From Actinomycetota bacterium (GTDB lineage: Bacteria > Actinomycetota > Acidimicrobiia > Acidimicrobiales > Poriferisodaliceae), in assembly GCA_002731665.1 (NCBI GenBank), contig PCCJ01000020.1:1-7746 (forward strand): DNA of 7,746 bases, read 5' to 3'. The position numbers were made by a program, and so were the translations under genes. Shown here one piece after another: positions 1 to 6,599 of this stretch. The notes beneath the pieces are model-generated. The model was not told where the DNA came from, did no database searches, and saw only the letters and a program-made list of their open reading frames with translations. Positions within the stretch are counted from its first letter, which is position 1; each line of letters begins with the position of its first letter.

Positions 1-1142
1 ATAACTACATGCTTTAAGTCCATACGACGCACAGCTTCAGCAATTCTTAGAGACTCATCGATGTCAATAGGCATCGGGAGTCGCGTGTCAACCATGCAAA
101 AGCCGCACGCTCTCGTACATCTCTCACCATTAATCATAAAAGTCGCAGTGCCTTGCCCCCAACATTCATAGATATTCGGACAACCAGCCTCTTCGCATAC
201 AGTGACAAGTTCCAATTCTCGCATTGTGGTTTTTAGAACTTTGTACCCAGAATTCAAATCAAGATTTACTTTCATCCACGAAGGCTTTCTAGCGCTGATC
301 TGCAAGCCTCCTGCTACACCCGCTTGTTCGAGACGATTTTTTCTCTGTCTAGTAGTTCCTATGTTGACAAAGACAGGCGAAAGTTCCTGATTTGTGGCAG
401 TCACTTCGCTTGTTTGCTGAGATATCGAAAGTCCTGCTCCCTCGCCGCGGCTAAATTTACTTAGGTCGTCAGAGGTATGTCGCCAAACTACATCTGCTCG
501 GTCATGTCCCTTTAGACCCCAAACTTCAACGGTTCTATTTACGAGCGTTTCTACAACCGTCTGCATGCCAACATCGATTCCTTCTTCTACAAGGGACGTG
601 ACTGGATACTCGCCGATTCCACATGGAACTATTTTTTCGAACCACCGTAAATCGGTTGAGACATTCAAAGCAAATCCATGCATGGAGCGCCCTCTGCTCA
701 ACCGAAGTCCAACAGCTGCTATTTTTCGGGGTTCCTTATCTGGCTCAATCCATACGCCGGGGTAGCCTTGCAACCGGCCACAATTAGCTATGCCTAGCTC
801 AGTAACTACGTCGATAAGTATTTGTTCTACTTGGCGGACATACGCAACAGTGTCAGCTATTCCTCCCCCTCTTTTCCCTGGAACGCTCATGACAGGGTAG
901 CCGACGAGTTGACCTGGGCCGTGATAAGTCAAGTCGCCCCCTCGGTTAGCATCCACTAGTGGAGCCCCTAACGCAGTAGGTTCGACTAACAAATTGTTTA
1001 AGTCAGCTCTGCTCCCGGCCGTAAAAACATGATCATGTTCTAGAAGCAACAGATGATCGGAATCCGTGCTTCTAAATAGTTGTTGTTGCAAGTCATAGGC
1101 TTCAGCAAACGCCATTCGTCCAAGCCACCGTATTCGGAGCAT
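1..1142 (-). CDS. lipB-lipA: LipB-LipA fusion: octanoyltransferase joined to lipoyl synthase (partial, C-terminus off the left edge)
   Basis: This single frame starts with ATG at 1142 and stays open for 380 codons to the window edge; I checked every codon position for stops. Residues 1 to about 225 are LipB (octanoyl-ACP:protein N-octanoyltransferase), with [17 protein letters not shown] at 67-83, the catalytic lysine K140 in RKIAAVG and the catalytic cysteine C174 in IVPCGI. Residues about 226-265 are a linker. The LipA part (radical-SAM lipoyl synthase) follows, with RKPSWMK at 285-291, the auxiliary-cluster cysteines C316, C321 and C327 in [12 protein letters not shown], and the radical-SAM cysteines C342, C346 and C349 in CTRACGFC. 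LipA is normally about 300 residues, so over half of it is missing here. Together the parts would octanoylate E2 and then insert sulfur. The start codon directly follows the E2 stop (TAGATG), which implies translational coupling. A GTG at 404-402 (V247) could start LipA separately, but it has no clear ribosome binding site. Confidence 0.93.
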   Translation of the reverse strand, partial: MLRIRWLGRMAFAEAYDLQQQLFRSTDSDHLLLLEHDHVFTAGSRADLNNLLVEPTALGAPLVDANRGGDLTYHGPGQLVGYPVMSVPGKRGGGIADTVAYVRQVEQILIDVVTELGIANCGRLQGYPGVWIEPDKEPRKIAAVGLRLSRGRSMHGFALNVSTDLRWFEKIVPCGIGEYPVTSLVEEGIDVGMQTVVETLVNRTVEVWGLKGHDRADVVWRHTSDDLSKFSRGEGAGLSISQQTSEVTATNQELSPVFVNIGTTRQRKNRLEQAGVAGGLQISARKPSWMKVNLDLNSGYKVLKTTMRELELVTVCEEAGCPNIYECWGQGTATFMINGERCTRACGFCMVDTRLPMPIDIDESLRIAEAVRRMDLKHVV

Positions 1143-2459
1143 CTAAAATTCCGAATCCCAGTTTCTGGTTTCAAGAGATTCTTTTATCTGACGCAAAAAC
1201 CCTGCGGCGTAGCCACCGTCAAAGGCCCGATGGTCCCAGGCGAGAGCCAAATGTCCAACTGAATGAATGGCTATGCTTTCATTTCCAAACGTATCGGCTA
1301 CAACGACTGGTTTGCGTGTCACCCCATCAGTTGATAACACACCAACCTGAGGTTGATTGATTATCGCCGCTGTAGTGTGCGTTCCGAAGGAACCGTTATT
1401 AGAGATTGTGAATGTGCCACCATGAACATCATCAGCAGACAACTGACGATTCCTTGCTTTTAGAGCGAGCTCAATAACTAACTTTGCGAGCGCTTCTAGC
1501 CGTATTCCTCCTGCTTGCTTGATTACCGGGACAATTAGTCCCTCATGATCTAAATCTACGGCAATACCTATATTGACGTTTTTATGAAGTCGAAGGCCGT
1601 CACCAACGACTGACGCATTTAAGCAAGGCCAATCCTCTAGAGCATCTATTACTGCTCTCATAACGAAAGGGAGATAGGTCAAGCTAGAGCCGGTGATCTC
1701 TTTCCATTCTTTTTTTAGCTTGTTTCTTACTGTGTCCACATTCTCATAATCAACTTCCATTACGGTAAGTGCATGGGGCGATGCAGCGACAGACATCAAC
1801 ATATGTTCCGCTGTCCTTCTCCTGATATTAGAGAACGGCAGATTATCTCCAGAATCTACTTGAGGTCTGGACTTCTCAACTGAAGCAGACAACTCATTCG
1901 ATGAAATGAGAACGTCTTCTCGGTTCCGACTATCTATCACTGCAAGAACATCTCTTCTCGTTATTCTGCCCCCTACACCGGTACCAAGTATTCGTAACGG
2001 GTCCAGGTCGCTTTCGCGAATGAGCTTACGAACTAGCGGGGAAACTATGAGCAAATCATCAGTAGGATTTGAGCTGTCCTTGAGGGTTACATCCGTTTGC
2101 TTTTGGTCTTCGCCATTGTCTGGAACTGAGGCAAGCTCTTTGTCTGCTTGAACACGACTATCGTTTTCAGAGTTTTGTTGAATTTCTGCTACCCCATCTT
2201 GGCTTAGCTGCTTTTCGATTATTAAAAGAACGGTTCCGACATCGACGGTGTCTCCTTCACCTACTTTTATTTCGCTTATCGTGCCACTTATGGGCGATGG
2301 CACTTCGCTATCTACTTTCTCTGTGGATACTTCGTACAGAACCTCGTCAACTTTCACATATTCACCCGGTTTTTTGAACCAGCGAGTGATAGTTCCCTCC
2401 TCAACCGTTTCCCCTAATTGAGGCAATAGGACTTCAACTTTTCTGGTTTCATTAGCCAT
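1143..2459 (-). CDS. sucB: Dihydrolipoamide acyltransferase, E2 of a 2-oxoacid dehydrogenase complex (SucB/DlaT type)
   Basis: This 438-residue protein is the E2 core, which carries acyl groups on a swinging lipoyl arm and passes them to CoA in the cytoplasm. Residues 7-84 are one lipoyl domain with lipoyl lysine K48 in VSTEKVDSEVPSP. Residues 85-135 are an acidic, flexible linker. Residues about 136-176 are the peripheral subunit-binding domain (SPLVRKLIRESDLDP, then GRITRRDV), which docks E1 or E3. Residues about 205-438 are the catalytic domain, with the DHRAFDGG motif (H410, D414) near the C-terminus. The ATG at 2459 overlaps the end of lpd by 8 nt and has a GGGAG Shine-Dalgarno 8 nt upstream (2468-2472). 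The acyl specificity cannot be read from sequence. In Mycobacterium the similar protein, once called SucB and now DlaT, serves pyruvate dehydrogenase and lies near lipB and lipA. With aceE in this window, a pyruvate role is likely. Confidence 0.95.
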   Translation of the reverse strand: MANETRKVEVLLPQLGETVEEGTITRWFKKPGEYVKVDEVLYEVSTEKVDSEVPSPISGTISEIKVGEGDTVDVGTVLLIIEKQLSQDGVAEIQQNSENDSRVQADKELASVPDNGEDQKQTDVTLKDSSNPTDDLLIVSPLVRKLIRESDLDPLRILGTGVGGRITRRDVLAVIDSRNREDVLISSNELSASVEKSRPQVDSGDNLPFSNIRRRTAEHMLMSVAASPHALTVMEVDYENVDTVRNKLKKEWKEITGSSLTYLPFVMRAVIDALEDWPCLNASVVGDGLRLHKNVNIGIAVDLDHEGLIVPVIKQAGGIRLEALAKLVIELALKARNRQLSADDVHGGTFTISNNGSFGTHTTAAIINQPQVGVLSTDGVTRKPVVVADTFGNESIAIHSVGHLALAWDHRAFDGGYAAGFLRQIKESLETRNWDSEF

Positions 2460-3864
2460 GTAGACTTCTCCCAGTCAGATCCAAAACAGTTTCTCCAAAT
2501 AGTTCGGAAAGCGTCGGATGAGGCTGCACAAGGCTAGCTACATCCCTTACGGTCGCTTCCCAATTTACTGCTAAGTATCCCTGGCCAATTTGTTCGGTTG
2601 CCCAAGGACCAACAATATGCACACCGAGAATTCTTCCTGCTTCACCACCGGAAAGCTGTTCAGCTACAACTTTTACCAAGCCTTCTGTTTCATTCAGGAT
2701 CATGGCCCTAGAGTTCGCCTTATACCTGTGTTTAGATACGGTGACTTGATACCCCTGTTCCTTTGCTTGATTTTCAGTTAAACCTGCGAAAGCTACTTCT
2801 GGGTGGCAGTAAATCGCCCACGGCACCTTTGCATAATCGATAGGCACAGCAACGTCGCCCAGAAGATGAGTAACCACCATAATCGCTTCGGCAAATCCGA
2901 CATGCGCCAATTGAGGAGTGTCGATCAGATCTCCAATAGCGTAGATACCTTCCGAAGTAGTTCGACAAAGCGCATCAACTTGCACGAACCCGCGACCATC
3001 GACACTTACTGATGTTCCTTCTAGCCCGAGCAACTCAGACATAGGACTTCGTCCCACTGATACCACTATCAGCTCGGTTTCCAAGGCGCTACCGTCATCT
3101 AGGTTCACAACTGAACCACTAACTGTGCCGGCTCTAGGAGTATGACCGGTCGCTCTTACCCCAGTCTTGACTTTGATATTTTTTTTCTTAAACGCCCGAA
3201 GTAGAACTTTGGACACGTCAATGTCTGCGTTTGGAAGAACACGGTCTTCGTGTTCCACAATGGTAACAGCGGCACCTAAGTCACTGAACATCGATGCAAA
3301 TTCACAGCCAATAGCGCCTCCCCCGAGAACGACAACATCGGCCGGGACTTCCTTTATATCTAAAACTTCGTTAGATGTCATGACTCTTACACCATCAGGT
3401 TCGAATCCCATGATGTTCCGGGGGGCCGAGCCCGCCGCCAGTAAAATAGCTTCACCATGTAAAACACCAATAGAGCCATCTTCAGCTTCTACGGACACAG
3501 TTTTCCCATGACCAACTCGCCCTGTGCCGCTGAAAATTTGAACGTTTCGCTTTTCCAGGAGTTGTTCAACACCTTTTGCCAAACCATCTACCAGTAACTG
3601 TTTACGACCTTGAGCGACAGATAAATCAACTTTTGGATCTGATGCGCTGATACCAAACTCTTTAGCGTTCTCAACTGTTCGGCAAACTGCTGCTGTTTCT
3701 AAAAGCGCTTTAGCTGGGACACAACCCCTATGTAAGCAAGTACCTCCTAAGTCAGCGCGTTCAACTATTGCTACTCGAAGGCCGGCGCTTCCCGCGTAGA
3801 GAGCTGCCCCATAACCAGCCGGTCCTGCACCGATTACCACGAGGTCAAAGTTCAGGTCACTCAT
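2452..3864 (-). CDS. lpdA: Dihydrolipoamide dehydrogenase (E3)
   Basis: This 470-residue flavoprotein reoxidises dihydrolipoamide on E2 and reduces NAD+. The N-terminal FAD-binding fold has VVIGAGPAGYGAA at 9-21. The redox-active disulfide is C43-C48 in GGTCLHRGCVPAK. The NAD-binding fold has VVLGGGAIGCEFA in mid-protein, and the second FAD contact is YAIGDL. The C-terminal dimerisation domain carries the catalytic dyad H449 and E454 in HPTLSE. The length is normal for the family and no key residue is missing. The HRGCVPAK form differs from the commoner NVGCIPSK but appears in other Lpd proteins. The gene overlaps the E2 gene by 8 nt, so the two are translationally coupled. No good Shine-Dalgarno lies before the ATG at 3864; translation may depend on the short upstream frame that ends 44 nt earlier. 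A related oxidoreductase such as mercuric reductase is unlikely given this context. Confidence 0.96.
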   Translation of the reverse strand: MSDLNFDLVVIGAGPAGYGAALYAGSAGLRVAIVERADLGGTCLHRGCVPAKALLETAAVCRTVENAKEFGISASDPKVDLSVAQGRKQLLVDGLAKGVEQLLEKRNVQIFSGTGRVGHGKTVSVEAEDGSIGVLHGEAILLAAGSAPRNIMGFEPDGVRVMTSNEVLDIKEVPADVVVLGGGAIGCEFASMFSDLGAAVTIVEHEDRVLPNADIDVSKVLLRAFKKKNIKVKTGVRATGHTPRAGTVSGSVVNLDDGSALETELIVVSVGRSPMSELLGLEGTSVSVDGRGFVQVDALCRTTSEGIYAIGDLIDTPQLAHVGFAEAIMVVTHLLGDVAVPIDYAKVPWAIYCHPEVAFAGLTENQAKEQGYQVTVSKHRYKANSRAMILNETEGLVKVVAEQLSGGEAGRILGVHIVGPWATEQIGQGYLAVNWEATVRDVASLVQPHPTLSELFGETVLDLTGRSLHG

Positions 3865-3908
3865 ACAACATAAGACTAACCGCCAACGAGAGCTAACGAA
3901 GACGAAGG

Positions 3909-3998
3909 TTAAACAGTCATCAAAACTTGCACTGAAAACGCAACTAAAATAATGAGCCCAGTGACCAATGCAGTTATTATTAAAGAGCGCGTACTCAC
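3909..3998 (-). CDS. Predicted 29-residue single-pass membrane peptide upstream of lpd
   Basis: A GTG at 3998-3996 opens a 29-codon frame ending in TAA. The peptide begins MSTRSL, continues with an unbroken hydrophobic stretch at about residues 6-29 rich in I, L, V, A and T, and has one basic residue (R4) before it. This fits a single transmembrane helix with its N-terminus in the cytoplasm. No other start lies close upstream in frame, and an overlapping ATG (4000-3998) meets a stop at once. No Shine-Dalgarno is visible, but TACATT on the minus strand (4011-4006) sits 7 nt before the GTG, the right distance for a -10 box of a leaderless mRNA. The frame ends 44 nt before lpd in the same direction. 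The function is unknown. It could be a small membrane protein, a leader peptide or a chance frame; the sharp charge and hydrophobicity pattern favours a real protein. Confidence 0.5.
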   Translation of the reverse strand: MSTRSLIITALVTGLIILVAFSVQVLMTV

Positions 3999-4039
3999 AT
4001 ACTTAAATGTAGCGCCGACTCTTTACTTAAGGGCGTACG
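3999..4039. promoter_or_regulatory. Short divergent promoter region between the lpd cluster and the selenoprotein gene
   Basis: Only 41 bases separate the two divergent starts (GTG at 3998 on minus, ATG at 4040 on plus), so both promoters must lie here or within the adjoining coding ends. On the minus strand TACATT (4011-4006) is a plausible -10 box 7 nt from the GTG. On the plus strand AAGGG (4029-4033) is a Shine-Dalgarno 6 nt before the ATG at 4040, and TTAAAT (4003-4008) is a weak -10 candidate. ACTTAA occurs twice, 24 bp apart (4001 and 4025). No convincing -35 box was seen for either direction. Confidence 0.3.
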
Positions 4040-4609
4040 ATGTCTCATATGGCTCGACGTTATGTAGCTTTTTTCGCAGTGGCATTAATCGCTACCGCAT
4101 GTGCCAAGAGCACCAATAAAGCTCAAGTCCTCGAAGAACAGGCGGTTTCGAGTGTTTCAAGCCCTGCACTTTTACCAGAATCTACAACAGCCTCTGCGCC
4201 GACCGAGTTAGAAAGAACGATTGCTCCTATTCCCTATGAGTTACGGCAACTAGAGCGGGTAACGTTATCCGGCCAGCTCTTCGACGTCGACTCGGTCATC
4301 GGCAAAGACGTAATTTTATGGTTTTGGGCACCCTGGTGACTCGCGTGCAACAGAGAAGCCCCTGCGGTCGCAGCGGCACATTCAATCGACAATGAGTTAC
4401 TCGTTATTAGTGTTCCTGGACGCGACACTGTCGACGCCATGAAAAGTTTCATTGACCAACACCAGCTAACCTTTTTGACTCACATACCCGACGTAAGCGG
4501 TGACCTATGGAGAAGCTACGGAATTAACCGTCAGCCTTCCTGGATTTTTGTTTCAGCAACCGGAGAAGTTGAAAGAGGACTGGGCACCTTCTTAAACCGA
4601 GGTTATTAA
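4040..4609 (+). CDS. Predicted selenocysteine-containing secreted thioredoxin-like lipoprotein (TlpA/MPT53-DsbF type, UxxC)
   Basis: Read through one in-frame UGA at 4337-4339, this frame gives a complete 189-residue thioredoxin-fold protein. Residues 1-20 are a signal peptide (RR at 6-7, hydrophobic core, then ATAC), making C21 a likely lipid-anchored cysteine. Residues 22-70 are a polar, Ser/Thr/Glu-rich tether. The thioredoxin domain covers about 75-189. Its active site reads FWAPW-U100-LAC103, where relatives such as mycobacterial MPT53 and DsbF have FWAPWCxxC. The fold continues with REAPAV, a VISVPG strand and YGINRQPSW with the cis-proline P166. All of this lies beyond the UGA in the same frame, which argues against a chance stop. 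The first, nucleophilic cysteine is the one replaced, as in known thioredoxin-like selenoproteins. The likely role is thiol-disulfide exchange outside the membrane. A point-mutated pseudogene or a sequencing error is the alternative. AAGGG lies 6 nt before the ATG; M4 is another possible start. Confidence 0.85.
4337..4339 (+). other. In-frame UGA predicted to encode selenocysteine (U100)
   Basis: The codon falls exactly at the first cysteine of the thioredoxin CxxC site, after WAPW and before LAC. It is the only in-frame UGA among roughly 2,500 codons of the genes called here, and Trp is encoded by UGG throughout, so genome-wide UGA reassignment is unlikely. The next base is C, the same UGAC context as E. 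coli fdhF. Confidence 0.82.
4358..4377 (+). promoter_or_regulatory. Candidate bacterial SECIS hairpin
   Basis: GCC (4358-4360) pairs with GGC (4375-4377), a C-C mismatch follows (4361, 4374), then CTGC (4362-4365) pairs with GCAG (4370-4373), closing a GGUC loop (4366-4369). The stem starts 18 nt after the UGA and the first loop G lies 26 nt beyond it, within the range accepted for bacterial SECIS elements (about 16-37 nt). The loop matches the GGUC core of the E. coli fdhF loop, whose G and U contact SelB, and the UGC/GCA pairs under it also match. The hairpin lies inside coding sequence, as expected in bacteria. Confidence 0.72.
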
Positions 4610-4634
4610 TACTTTTTCCACTAGCGTTCAAAAG

Positions 4635-5066
4635 ATGAGGCAGCGGAGCGTAAGCAGAGATCGCATGATTCATGCACCGGCTGAGAACATTTTTCAGGTG
4701 CTAGCAGATCCTTCTCAGCATCCCGCGATTGATTCTTCTGGAACAGTTAGATCTTATAAAGGACAACAGACTCGGTTAGTTCTCGGGTCTACCTTTGCGA
4801 TGGAAATGAAACTTTGGTTGCCCTACCGGATAAAAAGTCGTGTATTCGAATTCGAAGAAAACAGCCTTATCGCCTGGGGGCATTTCGGTGGCCACCGGTG
4901 GCGCTACTCGTTACAGGAGCATCCTGAAGGCACCCTCCTAACAGAGACTTTTGATTGGTCAACATCAATTTTTCCATGGGCAATCGAACTTTTTCGTTTC
5001 CCTACAACTCACCCAGACAAAATGGAAGCGACTTTAGAGCGAATAGCGAACCTTGTTGAAAGTTAA
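4635..5066 (+). CDS. SRPBCC (START-like) ligand-binding fold protein
   Basis: This 143-residue protein has the pattern of the polyketide cyclase/SRPBCC superfamily: an N-terminal strand with a phosphate-free HAPAENIF helix start (residues 12-19), then LADPSQHPAIDSSGTVR, central strands (GSTFAMEMKLW, KSRVFEFEEN, LIAWGHFGGHRWRYSL, TLLTETFDW) and a long C-terminal helix (MEATLERIANLVES). Members form a hydrophobic pocket for lipids or other small molecules, and their actual ligands are seldom predictable. There is no signal peptide, so it should be cytoplasmic. It starts 25 nt after the selenoprotein gene and overlaps the next gene by about 14 nt, so the three are probably co-transcribed. No strong Shine-Dalgarno precedes the ATG at 4635; an in-frame ATG at 4665 (M11) is an alternative start that would still keep the whole fold. 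Confidence 0.82.
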   Translation: MRQRSVSRDRMIHAPAENIFQVLADPSQHPAIDSSGTVRSYKGQQTRLVLGSTFAMEMKLWLPYRIKSRVFEFEENSLIAWGHFGGHRWRYSLQEHPEGTLLTETFDWSTSIFPWAIELFRFPTTHPDKMEATLERIANLVES

Positions 5067-5535
5067 CTTCAGTAAGATAATAAGCATTTTTTTTTGCATC
5101 CTTACGATTACAACGGTCAATGCATGCAGTAGCGAGAGTCCGCTGTCACTACTAAACGAGGTGTCACGTAATGAAAGAGGTCAGATCGTGGCCCAAGGCA
5201 AAGTAGGCGTACTTCGACTAAAAATTGGAGATTGTTTCACGAACGAAAGTGACACAGTTGAGTTTGTTCTGGGCGTTCCTTGCAGCGCACCTCGCTCTTC
5301 AAAGGTTTTCGCAATCTTTGAGCTTCCGGTTGGCGACTACCCCGGGGCAGAGAAGACCAAAAATATAGCTCTCACGAAATGCTTTGATGAGTCTCTGAAC
5401 ACACCGGAGCATTTGGATATCACTAAAATAATATCTATCAGTGGCTATGCGCCCGATTCTAAGTCCTGGGCGAGCGACCGTTCAGTTATTTGCTTTTCCA
5501 CACCTAAAATTGAAGCCAACACTGGAGATTTCTAA
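5053..5535 (+). CDS. Septum_form-like lipoprotein with four conserved-type cysteines
   Basis: This 160-residue protein has a lipoprotein signal peptide: basic residues near the start, a hydrophobic core (IISIFFCILTITTV) and a lipobox-like VNAC with C25 as the anchor. The mature domain follows the pattern of the actinobacterial Septum_form family: LKIGDCF (C61), VLGVPCSAP (C77), VFAIFELPVGDYPGAE, a helix with KCFDE (C110), SW in the loop, and VICFS (C147). The four mature cysteines probably form two disulfides outside the membrane. The family name comes from a proposed septation role, but its biochemical function is not established. The start is TTG at 5053 (or TTG at 5056), giving a 14 nt overlap with the upstream gene. 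The co-transcribed thioredoxin-like gene could supply its oxidative folding. It converges on the RNase H gene with 2 nt between the stops, and no terminator hairpin was seen. Confidence 0.78.
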   Translation: MLKVNFSKIISIFFCILTITTVNACSSESPLSLLNEVSRNERGQIVAQGKVGVLRLKIGDCFTNESDTVEFVLGVPCSAPRSSKVFAIFELPVGDYPGAEKTKNIALTKCFDESLNTPEHLDITKIISISGYAPDSKSWASDRSVICFSTPKIEANTGDF

Positions 5536-5537
5536 AT

Positions 5538-6599
5538 TTAAAACTTTGGGCCTTCGGTCGGTTCTATTACCCATACCCCATCATCAAAAGTGCGATCTAG
5601 CTTGCCGTGTAGTTCTTTCATCGTCTTGTCTCCAGCATTACGAACGATTATTGCCTCCTTACATCTTGCGATTATTCGGTCGTCTCGCCTTCCCATTGCC
5701 TTTGCGTATGCAGTTGCTGTTGCTGGCGTCTCATTACCCACCAAAGTAATTTGACGCGCTCCATCAAGTAACTCCCGGAAGCGTGCACGCGTTGAGTCCG
5801 GCCACTTTTCATCTACACCCTCGAACGCCAGGATCACCACGTATGGCAATCCGCTGGCTGCCGCAGCTTCAGCTCCAAGCATTTCAACCCCAAGACTCAA
5901 TCCTGTCACTATCTCTAACTTTGTTTCCATCTCTGCTTTGGCTCTTAGAATAGTTATGAGTTTCCTTCTTATTCCTAAGGAAGTTGAGGTTTCTCCGTAT
6001 CCACCGATATCAGGTGGGCGATGCCCAAAGATAGCTAATCCGTTAGATGTTAGGGTTTCCTTGAACTTTTTACTATCTTCGCTAATCCGTGGGTTAGCTC
6101 CGGATGTTTTTTTTTCTGGAACATCATCATCTGAGAGCCCTCGAACTATGGAATCTGTGTAGTGGCCACCGCTTCTTCCTTCTTGTTCCGCCGCAGCTAA
6201 AGTAGCTAGTCGATCTGCAGCATCGTTGAGTCTGTCTCCAGAGTGACCCTTCACCCAAATAAATTCCACGTCATCTCGCGCTACTACTAGCTCAATGAAA
6301 GGCTCCCAGAGATCTCGGTTAGCAACTGGTTCATTTTTGGAGTTTTTCCAACCTCTTTTATGCCAACCCTTCCACCAGTTTTGGTTGAAACAGTTGACCA
6401 CGTAGGTTGAATCGCTGTGCACTCGGATAGGCCCGTCGATAGATTGAACAGCTGCGCTTGCGGCCATCAGTTCCATTCTCTGGTTGGTTGTTTTGCCTTC
6501 CGATCCCGAAGCCCATTGGCCTTCATCAACAACAAAGGCCCAACCGCCGGGTCCAGGGTTTCCTATACAAGCACCATCAGTAAACACATCAGTAATCAT
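5538..6599 (-). CDS. rnhA: Ribonuclease HI fused to a C-terminal SLOG-like nucleotide-binding domain
   Basis: Residues 1-138 are a complete RNase HI, which cuts the RNA strand of RNA-DNA hybrids. It has FTDGACIGNPGPGGWA at 6-21, the catalytic acids D8, E43, D63 and D129, and H119 in VKGHSGD. The basic W-rich handle region is present (WWKGWHKRGWK, 75-85). Residues 139-186 are a polar linker. Residues about 187-353 resemble the SLOG/YpsA (DUF1273-like) Rossmann fold: FGHRPPDIGGYGE at 191-203, then VTGLSLGVEMLGAEAA at 231-246, KWP at 265-267, and a C-terminal TMKELHGK and VWVIEP segment. SLOG domains bind nucleotides or nucleotide-derived ligands. E. coli RNase HI is 155 residues, so the extension more than doubles it. 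Mycobacterial RNase HI carries a different C-terminal domain (CobC phosphatase). AGGGG lies 6 nt from the ATG at 6599 (minus strand), supporting this start. The gene is divergent from aceE. Confidence 0.9.
   Translation of the reverse strand: MITDVFTDGACIGNPGPGGWAFVVDEGQWASGSEGKTTNQRMELMAASAAVQSIDGPIRVHSDSTYVVNCFNQNWWKGWHKRGWKNSKNEPVANRDLWEPFIELVVARDDVEFIWVKGHSGDRLNDAADRLATLAAAEQEGRSGGHYTDSIVRGLSDDDVPEKKTSGANPRISEDSKKFKETLTSNGLAIFGHRPPDIGGYGETSTSLGIRRKLITILRAKAEMETKLEIVTGLSLGVEMLGAEAAAASGLPYVVILAFEGVDEKWPDSTRARFRELLDGARQITLVGNETPATATAYAKAMGRRDDRIIARCKEAIIVRNAGDKTMKELHGKLDRTFDDGVWVIEPTEGPKF

Noticed and set aside
402..404. GTG as the true start of a separate lipA gene
   Set aside because: It would give a plausible LipA N-terminus, but LipB has no stop before it and no Shine-Dalgarno is visible, so a fused protein is made in any case. 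An additional internal start remains possible.
202..1262. Three plus-strand frames of 60-66 residues (202-390, 565-765, 1080-1262)
   Set aside because: All are opposite the LipB-LipA frame or the E2 C-terminus and have no domain-like features.
3167..3511. 114-residue plus-strand frame inside lpd
   Set aside because: It lies opposite the well-supported NAD- and FAD-binding part of lpd, and its Ser/Thr-rich composition is typical of a shadow frame.
4040..4339. A 99-residue lipoprotein ending at the UGA, as a normal short gene or a truncated pseudogene
   Set aside because: It would stop just before the catalytic site, while the rest of the thioredoxin fold continues in frame without further damage and a SECIS-like hairpin follows. 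Decay would be expected to leave more lesions.
4337..4339. UGA read as Trp or Gly through an alternative genetic code
   Set aside because: No other in-frame UGA occurs in the called genes, Trp is encoded by UGG, and the position is a conserved Cys site. No gene here happens to end in UGA, but that is only about seven stops and proves nothing.
4234..4452. 72-residue minus-strand frame covering the UGA site
   Set aside because: It is antisense to the thioredoxin active-site region, where the plus-strand frame has clear family motifs on both sides.
5530..5560. Bidirectional terminator between the convergent lipoprotein and RNase H genes
   Set aside because: The stops are only 2 nt apart and I found no stable stem followed by a T-run there.
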